Shown one piece after another: positions 25,745 to 34,788 of a stretch of DNA of 64,000 nt. Each line of letters opens with the position of its first letter. Position 1 is the first letter of the stretch. The translations under genes and the position numbers were made by a program. Source of the DNA: Leptobacterium_A meishanense (GTDB lineage Bacteria; Bacteroidota; Bacteroidia; Flavobacteriales; Flavobacteriaceae); the NCBI RefSeq assembly GCF_037645805.1, contig NZ_JBBEXE010000004.1, positions 1-64,000 on the forward strand, given 5' to 3'. Below the pieces are notes generated by a model. The model had not been told where the DNA came from. It worked only from the letters and a program-made list of their open reading frames with translations, and searched no databases.

Positions 25745-27895
25745 TTAATCTTTTTTATCTTCTGGACGTGGTTTACGTTCCTGACGTGGAGGTCTTGGTA
25801 ATAAAGCCTTTCGCGAAACTTTTTGCTTCTTGGTCCTAGGATCAAGCCCAATATATTTCACCTCAATTTCATCACCTACATTTACCACATCAGTCACATT
25901 GTTGGTACGTTCCCATGCCAGTTCAGAGATATGCAATAAAGACTCTTTTCCGGGCATAAATTCAATTACGGCACCAAAATCAAGTACTTTAATTACTTTT
26001 ACTTTATAGGTTTCGCCTTCTACCGGTTCAAAAGTAGCTGCTTTAATACCCTTAATGGCTTTTTCAATACCTTCAGGGTTTACACCTAATATTTCTACAA
26101 TCCCCAGATCACCTTCTTCTTCAATGACAATGGTGGTTTCTGTTCCTTCCTGTAATGCCTGGATATTTTTCCCTCCAGGCCCGATCACGGCACCAATATA
26201 ATCTTTTGGAATTTCCATTTTGATAATTTTAGGAGCGTGGTCTTTAACTGTTCCTCTGGCTGTTGGAATGGCCTCTGTCAATTTATCAAGGATATGTAGG
26301 CGTCCATCTTTTGCTTGTTCCAAGGCCTTTTCAAGGATCTCGTATGACAAGCCTTTTATTTTAATATCCATTTGGCAGGCAGTAATCCCATTAACAGTTC
26401 CGGTTACTTTAAAGTCCATATCGCCTAAGTGGTCTTCATCGCCCAGAATATCAGAAAGCACGGCGTATTTTTCACCATCGGTAATCAACCCCATGGCAAT
26501 CCCCGATACTGGTTTTTTGAGTTGTACACCAGCGTCCATCAATGCCATAGTCCCAGAACAAACTGTTGCCATTGAGGAGGACCCGTTAGATTCTAATACT
26601 TCGGAAACTACACGTACAGTATATGGGCAATCATTTGGGATCATTCCCTTTAAGGCGCGTTGTGCAAGGTTTCCATGACCGATTTCCCTTCTGGAAGTAC
26701 CACGGATGGGGCGTGCCTCTCCGGTAGAAAAAGGTGGGAAGTTGTAGTGCAAATAAAATTTTTCCTCTCCTTGGTCGGTTGGTAAATCAATAACATTGGC
26801 TTCCCGGGAAGTTCCAAGGGTAACCGTAGCTAATGCCTGTGTTTCCCCACGGGTAAAGATAGAAGAGCCATGTGTGGACGGCAAGTAATCTACTTCACAC
26901 CATATCGGGCGGATATCAGTTGTTTTACGACCATCCAAACGAATGTTCTCATCAAGAATCAAGTTTCTGACAGCCTCTTTTTGTGCTTTTCCAAAATACT
27001 TTCCGATAAGGTCGCCGTTTTCTTCAAGTTCTTCTTCAGTAAAGAGGGTTTCGCAAGCCTCTTTTACTTCGGAAAACTTCTCGCCACGTTCTTGTTTTGA
27101 GGTGTCTTCTTTAGCAATGGAATAACATTTTTCGTAGGCGAAATCATAAATCTTTTTCGCCATGGCCTCATTTTCTTTTTCAGTATCGTATTCACGAATT
27201 TCTTTTTTGCCTACTTTTTCTACCAATCGAGCCTGTGCTTCACACTGTACTTTAATGGCTTCATGTGCAAATTTGATAGCATCTGCCATTTCTTTTTCCG
27301 AGACTTCTTTCATTTCACCCTCTACCATCGCCACAGAATCCATAGAAGCTCCCACCATGATGTCCATATCGGCCTCTGCCAATTGTGCTTTGCTTGGATT
27401 GACAATGAATTCACCATTGATCCTTGCCACCCGAACTTCAGAGATCGGATACTCAAACGGGATATCAGATAAGGCAATACATGCCGAAGCTGCAAGCCCT
27501 GCCAAAGCGTCGGGCATTACATCGTCATCATGTGACATTAATTGGATCATCACTTGGGTTTCCGCATGATAATCTTTTGGGAACAGTGGACGGAGTACAC
27601 GATCTACCAAGCGCATGGTAAGTATTTCTGAGTCACTAGGTCGGGCTTCTCGTTTAAAGAAACCTCCGGGGAAACGTCCGGCAGCGGCAAATTTTTCACG
27701 ATAATCTACCGTTAAAGGTAGAAAGTCAATGTCAGGGTTAGAAGTTCTTGCAGATACAATCGTTGCCAACAACATGGCATCACCCATACGCACCACCACA
27801 GATCCATCGGCTTGCTTGGCCAATTTTCCTGTTTCTATGGAAATGGTCCTTCCATCTCCTAAATCAATAATTTCTTTTTTTACTTCAGGAATCAT
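25745..27895 (-). CDS. pnp: Polyribonucleotide nucleotidyltransferase (PNPase)
   Basis: Phosphorolytic 3'-to-5' exoribonuclease of RNA turnover. Domains in order: first RNase PH fold (from SIETGKLAKQADGSVVVR to about 150), helical linker, second RNase PH fold with GRKTTDIRPI and SNGSSSMATVCSGTMALMDAG, KH domain (GPGGKNIQ near 575), and S1 domain (VKVIKVLDFGAVIEFMPGKE). A short basic tail, RPPRQERKPRPEDKKD, follows. At 716 aa the gene is full length. rpsO lies upstream on the same strand with its own terminator, the common rpsO-pnp order. Confidence 0.98.
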   Translation of the reverse strand: MIPEVKKEIIDLGDGRTISIETGKLAKQADGSVVVRMGDAMLLATIVSARTSNPDIDFLPLTVDYREKFAAAGRFPGGFFKREARPSDSEILTMRLVDRVLRPLFPKDYHAETQVMIQLMSHDDDVMPDALAGLAASACIALSDIPFEYPISEVRVARINGEFIVNPSKAQLAEADMDIMVGASMDSVAMVEGEMKEVSEKEMADAIKFAHEAIKVQCEAQARLVEKVGKKEIREYDTEKENEAMAKKIYDFAYEKCYSIAKEDTSKQERGEKFSEVKEACETLFTEEELEENGDLIGKYFGKAQKEAVRNLILDENIRLDGRKTTDIRPIWCEVDYLPSTHGSSIFTRGETQALATVTLGTSREANVIDLPTDQGEEKFYLHYNFPPFSTGEARPIRGTSRREIGHGNLAQRALKGMIPNDCPYTVRVVSEVLESNGSSSMATVCSGTMALMDAGVQLKKPVSGIAMGLITDGEKYAVLSDILGDEDHLGDMDFKVTGTVNGITACQMDIKIKGLSYEILEKALEQAKDGRLHILDKLTEAIPTARGTVKDHAPKIIKMEIPKDYIGAVIGPGGKNIQALQEGTETTIVIEEEGDLGIVEILGVNPEGIEKAIKGIKAATFEPVEGETYKVKVIKVLDFGAVIEFMPGKESLLHISELAWERTNNVTDVVNVGDEIEVKYIGLDPRTKKQKVSRKALLPRPPRQERKPRPEDKKD

Positions 27896-28032
27896 AAAAT
27901 ATATAGTTAATTAAACAATGGGTGTTGTGTTGTTGTAGTTGTTGTGACCCAATGAAAAACTAATAGTTTCAGCTTTTTATAAAACAGTGCCATTCTAACT
28001 GTCAGGGGGCATTAGAAATGACTTATATAAGC

Positions 28033-28056
28033 AAAAAGAGGCACGAGGCCTCCCTT
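28033..28056 (-). terminator. Rho-independent terminator of rpsO
   Basis: On the minus strand GAGGC and GCCTC pair around a 5-nt loop and are followed by TTTTT, starting a few bases after the rpsO stop. Confidence 0.7.
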
Positions 28057-28059
28057 TTA

Positions 28060-28329
28060 TTACTTTCTTAATCCGAGTTCTTTTACAATGAAACGGTACC
28101 GTTCAATATCTTTCTTTTTCAAATAATCCAACAGACTCCTTCTTTTACCCACCAGTTTAACGAGCGATCGTTCGGTATTAAAATCTTTTCGGTTTTTCTT
28201 TAAGTGCCCTGTGAGGTGGTTAATGCGATGTGTGAACAACGCGATTTGCCCCTCTGCAGAACCGGTATCTTTCTCAGACTTACCGTGCTTTTTAAAAATG
28301 TCTTCTTTAACTTCTTTTGTTAGATACAT
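28060..28329 (-). CDS. rpsO: 30S ribosomal protein S15
   Basis: 89 aa, standard length. S15 binds 16S rRNA early in 30S assembly. The sequence has the family pattern GSAEGQIALFTHRINHLTGH, then LKKNRKDFNTERSLVKLVGK, then RRSLLDYLKKKD and RYRFIVKELGLRK. A -7 box is located 55 bp upstream. It precedes pnp on the minus strand. Confidence 0.98.
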   Translation of the reverse strand: MYLTKEVKEDIFKKHGKSEKDTGSAEGQIALFTHRINHLTGHLKKNRKDFNTERSLVKLVGKRRSLLDYLKKKDIERYRFIVKELGLRK

Positions 28330-28384
28330 GCCAATATTGTTTAAATGATTTTTATGTATTACGGATAGGTTTTCTATCAGCTCG

Positions 28385-28392
28385 CAAAGATA
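28385..28392 (-). promoter_or_regulatory. -7 promoter box (TATCTTTG) for rpsO
   Basis: Matches TAnnTTTG on the minus strand, leaving a leader of about 50 nt, long enough for S15 autoregulation, though no specific fold is claimed. Confidence 0.55.
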
Positions 28393-28497
28393 GGAATATT
28401 TTTATTATGTAAATAGTTTCTGTTTTTTCTTTTTCAATTTAAACCTTTTATCATTTATGTGGTCTTATCTTCAGATTAACCATAAAAAATATGTATT

Positions 28498-29355
28498 ATG
28501 AAAAACAATCTCAAAAAGCTAGGTTTATTAACGATTGCAACTTTTGGTTTATTGGCAAGCTGTGATTCTAACACCGACGACGATGTTCTTTCTCCTCCGG
28601 AAGAAACTATTGTGGCACAAGAAGTCAGGTTGGCTGATGAAACTGACTTGATTTCGGAAGAAGTGACGAATGTTGTAGAGGATGTTTTTGCTGCAGATGA
28701 GCTTTCATCGAGCGGTAGAGGCCCTTTTATGTCTGATTTCTTACCTGATTGCGTTACTATTACAAAAGTTGTGACTAACAATATGGTTGAAAAGACCATT
28801 GAGTTTGAAGGCGATTGCGAATTGCCCAATGGAAATGTTTTCAGTGGAACGATTCACATGAGTTATGAAAATAATCCGGAGTTACAGACAAGGATAATTA
28901 CCTATTCATTGGAGGATTTTGTGTTCAATGGAATTGCTGTAGAAGGATCAGCCACCATTAGAAGAACACGTTCTAATGAAAATGGAGTGCCGCAATCGGT
29001 TGTAGAAAGAAGTTTTGAAGCTACGTGGCCTGATGGTTCTTCGGCAAGCTTTTCAGGAACAAGAACACGTGAGTGGATAGCAGGATATGGTTCCGGGGTA
29101 TGGGCTGATAATGTCTTTTTAATTATCGGGAACGGAACATTTGTAAGCAGAGAGGGCATTACTTATACGAAAGAAATCACGACGCCGTTACGAAGAGAGC
29201 TGTCATGTCGTTTTATTGTAAGCGGTGTGTTGGAGATGACACGCAATAATCTTACAGCAAGTATTGATTTTGGAGATGGCACATGTGACGATGTCGCCAT
29301 ATTGACAAAACCAAATGGGGAAACAGAAGAAATTAACCTAAGCCGTTTTAGGTAA
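28498..29355 (+). CDS. Lipoprotein of unknown function (285 aa)
   Basis: The lipobox FGLLASC at residue 21 follows a lysine-rich start (MKNNLKKLGLL). A very acidic stretch of about 50 residues comes next, then a beta-rich body with repeated strand motifs such as VEKTIEFEGDCELPNGNVFSG, SATIRRTRSNENG and YTKEITTPLRRELSC. Two Cys pairs may form disulfides. No family was recognised. It is a single-gene unit ending at the 29376 palindrome, convergent with accD. Confidence 0.72.
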   Translation: MKNNLKKLGLLTIATFGLLASCDSNTDDDVLSPPEETIVAQEVRLADETDLISEEVTNVVEDVFAADELSSSGRGPFMSDFLPDCVTITKVVTNNMVEKTIEFEGDCELPNGNVFSGTIHMSYENNPELQTRIITYSLEDFVFNGIAVEGSATIRRTRSNENGVPQSVVERSFEATWPDGSSASFSGTRTREWIAGYGSGVWADNVFLIIGNGTFVSREGITYTKEITTPLRRELSCRFIVSGVLEMTRNNLTASIDFGDGTCDDVAILTKPNGETEEINLSRFR

Positions 29356-29375
29356 GTAGAAAGATAAGTTGATAT

Positions 29376-29413
29376 AAAAAACCTCATAGGTTTTAAAACC
29401 TATGAGGTTTTTT
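29376..29413. repeat. 38-bp perfect palindrome, copy 3 (bidirectional terminator)
   Basis: AAAAAACCTCATAGGTTTT and its exact reverse complement, with A and T runs at the edges, between the convergent lipoprotein gene and accD. It shares the AGGTTTTAAAACCT core with copies 1 and 2, but the outer arm is CCTCAT, matched by ATGAGG. Confidence 0.85.
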
Positions 29414-29433
29414 ATATGCTCTTCTTAATTATT

Positions 29434-30291
29434 CTATTCTCTAATAGGTTGGTTTTGCACCAAGTCAAGGTAAAGGTTGATGTTATTTTTAAGGTCTCTC
29501 CTGTGGGATATAAAATCCAAAAACCCATGTTCTAAGACAAACTCAGCAGTTTGGAACCCTTCTGGTAGTTCCTTTCCGGTAGCTTCTTTTACTACACGTG
29601 GGCCTGCAAAACCAATTAAAGCACCAGGTTCTGCAATGTTTATATCGCCCAGCATGGCGTAGGAAGCTGTGGTGCCTCCAGTTGTGGGATCGGTACAAAG
29701 TGAGATATACGGAATCTTCGCTTCGTCCAATTGTGCCAGTTTGGCCGAAGTTTTTGCCAATTGCATAAGAGAAAGGGCTGCTTCCATCATACGGGCACCC
29801 CCTGATTTAGAAATCATCAAAAAAGGGATCTTTTTCTGTAATGAGTGATCGATGGCACGTGCAATTTTTTCACCTACGACGCTTCCCATGGAACCACCTA
29901 TAAAGCTAAAATCCATACAGGCAACTACAAGGTCTTTCCCTTTTGATTTTCCAACGGCAGTGCGTACGGCATCTTTTAGCCCTGTTTTTTCTTGTGCAGC
30001 TTTCAAGCGATCTATATACTTTTTAGTATCTGTAAATTTTAAAGGGTCTTTAGAAATAAGATTTGGATTGAGTTCTTTGAATTTATTACCGTCAAACAAT
30101 ATTTCAAAATATTCTTTACTGCCAATGCGCACATGGTAATCATCTTCAGGGCTTACATAGAAATTTTTTGCAAGTTCTTCTGATTCAACAATTTTTCCTG
30201 TTGGTGATTTGTACCAAAGCCCTTTCGGGGTGTCTTTTTTTTCCTCGGTAGCAGTTTGAATACCTTTTTCTGTTCTTTTAAACCAAGCCAT
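29434..30291 (-). CDS. accD: Acetyl-CoA carboxylase carboxyltransferase subunit beta, without zinc ribbon
   Basis: Moves CO2 from biotin to acetyl-CoA in fatty-acid synthesis together with AccA. The crotonase-fold body is normal (FIGGSMGSVVGEKIARA; SKSGGARMMEAALSL; DPTTGGTTASYAM; GFAGPRVVKEATG). The N-terminal region that in E. coli carries four zinc-binding Cys is present in length (KGLWYKSPTGKIVESEEL, then FYVSPEDDYHVRIG), but all four Cys are replaced. The 285-aa length is usual. It follows fbaA by 43 bp and is probably co-transcribed from the fbaA promoter. Confidence 0.95.
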   Translation of the reverse strand: MAWFKRTEKGIQTATEEKKDTPKGLWYKSPTGKIVESEELAKNFYVSPEDDYHVRIGSKEYFEILFDGNKFKELNPNLISKDPLKFTDTKKYIDRLKAAQEKTGLKDAVRTAVGKSKGKDLVVACMDFSFIGGSMGSVVGEKIARAIDHSLQKKIPFLMISKSGGARMMEAALSLMQLAKTSAKLAQLDEAKIPYISLCTDPTTGGTTASYAMLGDINIAEPGALIGFAGPRVVKEATGKELPEGFQTAEFVLEHGFLDFISHRRDLKNNINLYLDLVQNQPIRE

Positions 30292-30334
30292 TATTGTCGT
30301 GTTTGATTATTTTAAAAATAATAAATAAAATCTA

Positions 30335-31402
30335 TTATAATGTGTTAATGTTATTAAGATCTTCAAAGGCTTTTTTCAAACGTGTGCAGAACGTTTTCTC
30401 TCCTTCACGAAGCCACACTCTGGGATCATAATATTTTTTGTTGGGTTGATCTTCGCCATCAGGATTTCCAATTTGCGATTGCAAATAATTAGATTTTCCC
30501 TGGATGTAATCCCGAACACCTTCTAAAAAAGCATATTGAAGGTCGGTATCAATATTCATTTTGATAACACCATAACTAATAGCTTCCCGTATTTCTTCTA
30601 ATGTAGATCCAGATCCTCCATGGAATACAAAATCAATGGGATTGGCTTCTGTACCATACTTTTCCTGAATATATTCCTGTGAATTTTTTAAGATTTTTGG
30701 GGTCAGTTTCACATTGCCGGGTTTGTATACACCATGTACATTTCCGAAGGCAGCAGCGATAGTAAATTGATCGCTTACTTTCTTTAACTCTTCATATGCA
30801 TAGGCTACTTCCTCAGGTTGTGTATACAACTTAGAGCTGTCCACATCCGTATTATCTACACCATCTTCTTCACCTCCGGTAATACCGAGCTCTATTTCTA
30901 GGGTCATTCCCATTTTGCTCATCCTTGCTAGGTAGGTTTTACATATTTCAATGTTTTCTTCGATCGGCTCTTCAGAAAGATCAATCATATGTGAACTGTA
31001 TAAAGGTTTTCCGGTAATAGCATAATGCGCTTCACTAGCATCGAGTATCCCATCAATCCATGGAAGGAGTTTTTTTGCACAGTGATCGGTATGGAGAATG
31101 ACTGTAGCACCATATGCTTCGGCCAATTGATGTATGTGTTTAGCTCCGGCAATAGCTCCGGTAATGGCTGCTTGTTGGTTTTCATTGCTAAGTCCTTTTC
31201 CGGCATTAAAATGTGCCCCTCCGTTAGAGAATTGTATAATTACGGGAGCATTTAGCGAAGCAGCTGTTTCTAAAACACCATTGATACTACTGGACCCGAT
31301 GACATTTACAGCTGGCAATGCAAACCCTTTTGCTTTGGCATAACCGAAAATTTCCTGTACTTCTTTACCAGTGGCAACGCCGGGTTTTATGTTGTGTTTC
31401 AT
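30335..31402 (-). CDS. fbaA: Class II fructose-bisphosphate aldolase
   Basis: Zinc-dependent cleavage of fructose 1,6-bisphosphate in glycolysis and gluconeogenesis. Motifs: VILHTDHCAKK with zinc and catalytic residues, EIELGITGGEEDG, AAAFGNVHGVYKPGNV, FHGGSGSTLEEI, and VIKMNIDTDLQYAF. The 355-aa length is that of the class IIA enzymes. It has its own -7 box and leads a two-gene unit with accD. Confidence 0.97.
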   Translation of the reverse strand: MKHNIKPGVATGKEVQEIFGYAKAKGFALPAVNVIGSSSINGVLETAASLNAPVIIQFSNGGAHFNAGKGLSNENQQAAITGAIAGAKHIHQLAEAYGATVILHTDHCAKKLLPWIDGILDASEAHYAITGKPLYSSHMIDLSEEPIEENIEICKTYLARMSKMGMTLEIELGITGGEEDGVDNTDVDSSKLYTQPEEVAYAYEELKKVSDQFTIAAAFGNVHGVYKPGNVKLTPKILKNSQEYIQEKYGTEANPIDFVFHGGSGSTLEEIREAISYGVIKMNIDTDLQYAFLEGVRDYIQGKSNYLQSQIGNPDGEDQPNKKYYDPRVWLREGEKTFCTRLKKAFEDLNNINTL

Positions 31403-31429
31403 AATTGGCTTAAATTAAATAACAGGGTA

Positions 31430-31437
31430 CAAAAGTA
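31430..31437 (-). promoter_or_regulatory. -7 promoter box (TACTTTTG) for fbaA-accD
   Basis: Matches TAnnTTTG on the minus strand, 28 bp upstream of the fbaA start. Confidence 0.6.
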
Positions 31438-31452
31438 GTAAATTTATACTGC

Positions 31453-34008
31453 TTAGAAAGGATAATTGATCCCTATGTTATATACAGCGTTTCCGAAGTT
31501 ATATTCTCTAAACCACCTGCTTCCGTCAGGATTAGCGGGGTTATAGGTTTTAAAGCCTATATCGAGCCGTAAGATAAAAAAATTGAAGTCGTAACGAAGG
31601 CCAAAACCAGTTCCCAGGGCAATTTCTTTTAACGATGAAAAGCCTTCAAAAGTTGCACGCTCATCAGCTACATCGTCTAAGGCGTTCCAAATGTTTCCGG
31701 CATCTGCAAAGAAGGCTCCGTTGAGGCTTCCAAAAAGATTATACCGATATTCCAAGTTAAAGGCGAGTTTTAGGTTTGCTTCATTGAAATCATTAAAGTT
31801 ACTGGTAGTTCCAGGGCCTAAGGAATAGGCTTCCCATGCACGGTTATCATTTGATCCACCACCAAAATAACTTTCAGAAAAAGGGATGTTGTCTGAATTT
31901 CCGTAAGGGATAGCAAATCCCAAAAAACTTCGAAAAGCCAATACTTGTTTTTGACCTACTGACCAGTGCTTCACATAGTCGAGTTCTGTTTTTACATACT
32001 GTGAATAGGGGACGCCAAAAATAAGCTCTTTGTCTTGTTTATTTTTTTTGAAATTAATAATGTTTGAGACTCCGGAGAGAAAATTTCCGGCAGCTTCTAA
32101 CCGTATTCGAAATTGGGAAAAATCATTATCATCAAAACTCTGACGGTTGTTTTTGGTATGTGTAAAACTGGAAGCAAAGATTAAGTTGTTATCGGTAAGC
32201 CGTATTTTGCGTTCTTCAATACTTCTGACATCTCTAAATGCTTGAGAACCTTGTGAAATATCAGGTACATTATTGTTAAGTACATCTACAATAAATCGAT
32301 CTGCTTCTAAAGGTATTTGTAGATTGTCCCCTGAAGGATAATTGACAGATTGTGCTATGGTATTTAGTTGATTATAGGTGTCCTCATATACATTGAAGAA
32401 GTTATCAATATTAACATTCCGGATAAATTCCAGATTGACCATTTCGAAGATGTTACGCTTTGTTTTACTAGGGTTCCATGTATATCGTAAGATGTTATTT
32501 AGGCTTTGTTTATCAAGGCCAATATTTTTCTGAACACTTGTACCGATAGAGATACGTGTTTCGGGGAACATGGATTTTGGAATAAACTTATCTGTATTGA
32601 TAGGAAAGAAGATCCTCGGAAAGTTGAGGCGTACATCTGCTCCAATTTCAGAAATATTAAAAAACCTGTCATCTGCGTCATTGGCTTCTTTGGAAGAACC
32701 CAAGGTGCCTCTTGCAGCAATTTCGAGTGTTTCAGTTCCCCTGAATATATTTCTGCTTATTAGGGAAGTACTGAATGAAACACCAATGTCCTGAATGTTG
32801 GAATGCGATACATCTGTATTGAAAGCTAAAGAAAATCGAGGCCTGGGAGATAAATAGATATGAGCATTCAGCACATCAGCTGTATTCTTTTCATAGGAGT
32901 AATCAATGTTTGGATATTTAAATGTACGAAGGTTACTGACTTGCTGATTGGTAAGTGTGCGATCCGATTCCCTGTATATTTCACCGGGAATAATGGCCAT
33001 TGCATCCGTTAACGCCTTAGGTTTATATCGTAGTTTTCCACTATAATGGATAGTATAGTTGTCATAATTAATCGTTTTTAAGGAATCTATTCCTTTTGAA
33101 AAATCATAATCGGCATAAATATGTACATTTTTAATTTTATGAACTTTGTATGCAATTTCTTTAAGGCTGTCGTTTATACGTTCTAAATAATTGTTGATCT
33201 GTACCTCTACGGGCATTTTAAAATCATTATTAGCAGCAATGGTATCTCTCTCAATATCAAAGACAATAGAAGTAGGCTGAAATTTATAAATTCCTGAATT
33301 AGAAAAAATAGTCGATAAGCGTTCTCGTTCCGCTTCGAAATTCAACAAGTTAAATTGTTGTCCTTTTTTAACTAATGAGACTTTTTTATTGAGTTCATAA
33401 ATAGAATCAATATCTTTTGAAGCAATATTTTTCGTAATGGAATCCAGAAAGTAGGCATTTCCTGTTTGGATTTTATAATTTATTTCCGCCCTTTTTTCTT
33501 TTTGTGCTGTAGTATCTATTTCATAATTTGCCAAGCTATTGAAATAACCCTGACTGTCGTAATACAGTTTCAGCCGTTTAAGAGCTTTTTTTGTTTTATT
33601 GATGTCAATGATAACAGGTGCCTCCCCAGTATTTTTTATCCAATTATTAATGCCGGAGTAATAATTTTGTAATTCTGTGACTTGTTTTTCAGATAGTGAT
33701 CTATTTAACCGTTTAAGCCTTTTTGGTTTTTTATGTAACCATGTTTGAAAGGTAGTATCAGGATACTCTTTGGCAAAATTATAAATATGTAATTTTACGG
33801 GAATACCAAACACAGTGGTGTTAGGTTGTTGGTATAAGAGGTTTTCTATATTAGGGGCTGTTTCTTTTTCATTGTTGACTAGGATGGTGTTTTTTACAAG
33901 CAATAGTTCACCATCATTTACTCTTTTTACAGCATTACATGATGCCAAAATAAGTATTAAAAAGAATACGGTTATTTTTGTGAAAAAATTTCTCAATCCG
34001 GACAGCAA
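31453..34008 (-). CDS. tamL: BamA/TamA-family outer membrane lipoprotein (TamL)
   Basis: A lipoprotein signal (FFLILILASCNAVKRV) precedes POTRA-like repeats (residues ~50-400, such as FNLLNFEAERERLSTIFSNSG and AIIPGEIYRESDRTL) and a C-terminal Omp85 beta-barrel with FGGGSNDNRAWEAYSLGPG and the closing GINYPF. Bacteroidota carry a lipid-anchored TamA, named TamL, working with TamB in outer-membrane assembly (known of the family). The length of 851 aa is typical. It is divergent from the TrmH-type gene; both starts lie within 37 bp. Confidence 0.9.
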   Translation of the reverse strand: MLSGLRNFFTKITVFFLILILASCNAVKRVNDGELLLVKNTILVNNEKETAPNIENLLYQQPNTTVFGIPVKLHIYNFAKEYPDTTFQTWLHKKPKRLKRLNRSLSEKQVTELQNYYSGINNWIKNTGEAPVIIDINKTKKALKRLKLYYDSQGYFNSLANYEIDTTAQKEKRAEINYKIQTGNAYFLDSITKNIASKDIDSIYELNKKVSLVKKGQQFNLLNFEAERERLSTIFSNSGIYKFQPTSIVFDIERDTIAANNDFKMPVEVQINNYLERINDSLKEIAYKVHKIKNVHIYADYDFSKGIDSLKTINYDNYTIHYSGKLRYKPKALTDAMAIIPGEIYRESDRTLTNQQVSNLRTFKYPNIDYSYEKNTADVLNAHIYLSPRPRFSLAFNTDVSHSNIQDIGVSFSTSLISRNIFRGTETLEIAARGTLGSSKEANDADDRFFNISEIGADVRLNFPRIFFPINTDKFIPKSMFPETRISIGTSVQKNIGLDKQSLNNILRYTWNPSKTKRNIFEMVNLEFIRNVNIDNFFNVYEDTYNQLNTIAQSVNYPSGDNLQIPLEADRFIVDVLNNNVPDISQGSQAFRDVRSIEERKIRLTDNNLIFASSFTHTKNNRQSFDDNDFSQFRIRLEAAGNFLSGVSNIINFKKNKQDKELIFGVPYSQYVKTELDYVKHWSVGQKQVLAFRSFLGFAIPYGNSDNIPFSESYFGGGSNDNRAWEAYSLGPGTTSNFNDFNEANLKLAFNLEYRYNLFGSLNGAFFADAGNIWNALDDVADERATFEGFSSLKEIALGTGFGLRYDFNFFILRLDIGFKTYNPANPDGSRWFREYNFGNAVYNIGINYPF

Positions 34009-34026
34009 ACTTTATTGATTTTGAAC

Positions 34027-34034
34027 CAAAAATA
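34027..34034 (-). promoter_or_regulatory. -7 promoter box (TATTTTTG) for tamL
   Basis: Matches TAnnTTTG on the minus strand in the 36-bp gap between the divergent genes, 19 bp before the tamL ATG. Confidence 0.55.
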
Positions 34035-34044
34035 CACTATTTGA

Positions 34045-34788
34045 ATGGTTAGTAAAAACCAAATCAAGCTAATAACGAGCTTACATCAAAAAAAGTACCG
34101 AAATGTTCATGGGTTGTTTATGGCTGAAGGGGTTAAGGTAGTCAATGAATTATTGAGTTCAGGAATGAAAGTACACTCAATTTATGTTACTGAAGATCAT
34201 TTGATTGATTTGGAAGCGGTTAAGCCAACCCTAATTTCTGAAAGGGACTTAAAAAAGATAAGTACACTGAAAACCCCAAATAAAGTAGTGGCTGTCTTTG
34301 AAATCCCTACACTAAAAAAAATACAGGAAGCAGGATTGATCTTAGTTTTAGACACAATAAGAGACCCAGGAAATTTAGGGACTATTATACGGCTTTGTGA
34401 TTGGTTTGGAGTAAGGGATTTGGTGTGTAGCTACGAAACAGTTGATTGCTACAATCCTAAAGTTGTACAAGCCTCTATGGGATCTTTAGCTCGTATAAAT
34501 GTGACCTATACTAAGTTAGAACAATTTCTGGACAGTACAGATTTATCCGTTTATGCAGCAGTAATGGACGGGGACAATGTATATGAAACATCCTTGCCAG
34601 CATCAGGGATATTGGTGATGGGCAATGAGGCAATTGGTATTTCGAAGACTGTTCTTGGACATGTGAAGAACCATATTGCAATTCCGAGGTATGGAGATTT
34701 ACAACAAACAGAAAGCTTAAATGTAGCTACGGCAACAGCTATATTATTGAGTGAGTTCAGAAGGACAAGTACAATTATTCAAAAGTAA
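34045..34788 (+). CDS. TrmH/SpoU-family RNA 2'-O-methyltransferase
   Basis: SPOUT-class methylase of 247 aa. An N-terminal substrate-binding region starts KNQIKLITSLHQKKYRNVHG. The SPOUT motifs are LVLDTIRDPGNLGTIIRLCD, VMGNEAIGIS and IPRYGDLQQTESLNVATATA, which form the knot that binds SAM. It methylates a ribose of rRNA or tRNA; the exact site cannot be told. It overlaps the end of the convergent porT gene by 14 bp. Confidence 0.92.
   Translation: MVSKNQIKLITSLHQKKYRNVHGLFMAEGVKVVNELLSSGMKVHSIYVTEDHLIDLEAVKPTLISERDLKKISTLKTPNKVVAVFEIPTLKKIQEAGLILVLDTIRDPGNLGTIIRLCDWFGVRDLVCSYETVDCYNPKVVQASMGSLARINVTYTKLEQFLDSTDLSVYAAVMDGDNVYETSLPASGILVMGNEAIGISKTVLGHVKNHIAIPRYGDLQQTESLNVATATAILLSEFRRTSTIIQK

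Noticed and set aside
28476..28829. Leftward Ser/Thr-rich 117-aa ORF
   Set aside because: It is antisense to the lipoprotein gene that starts at 28498 and its composition reflects that gene's acidic codons.
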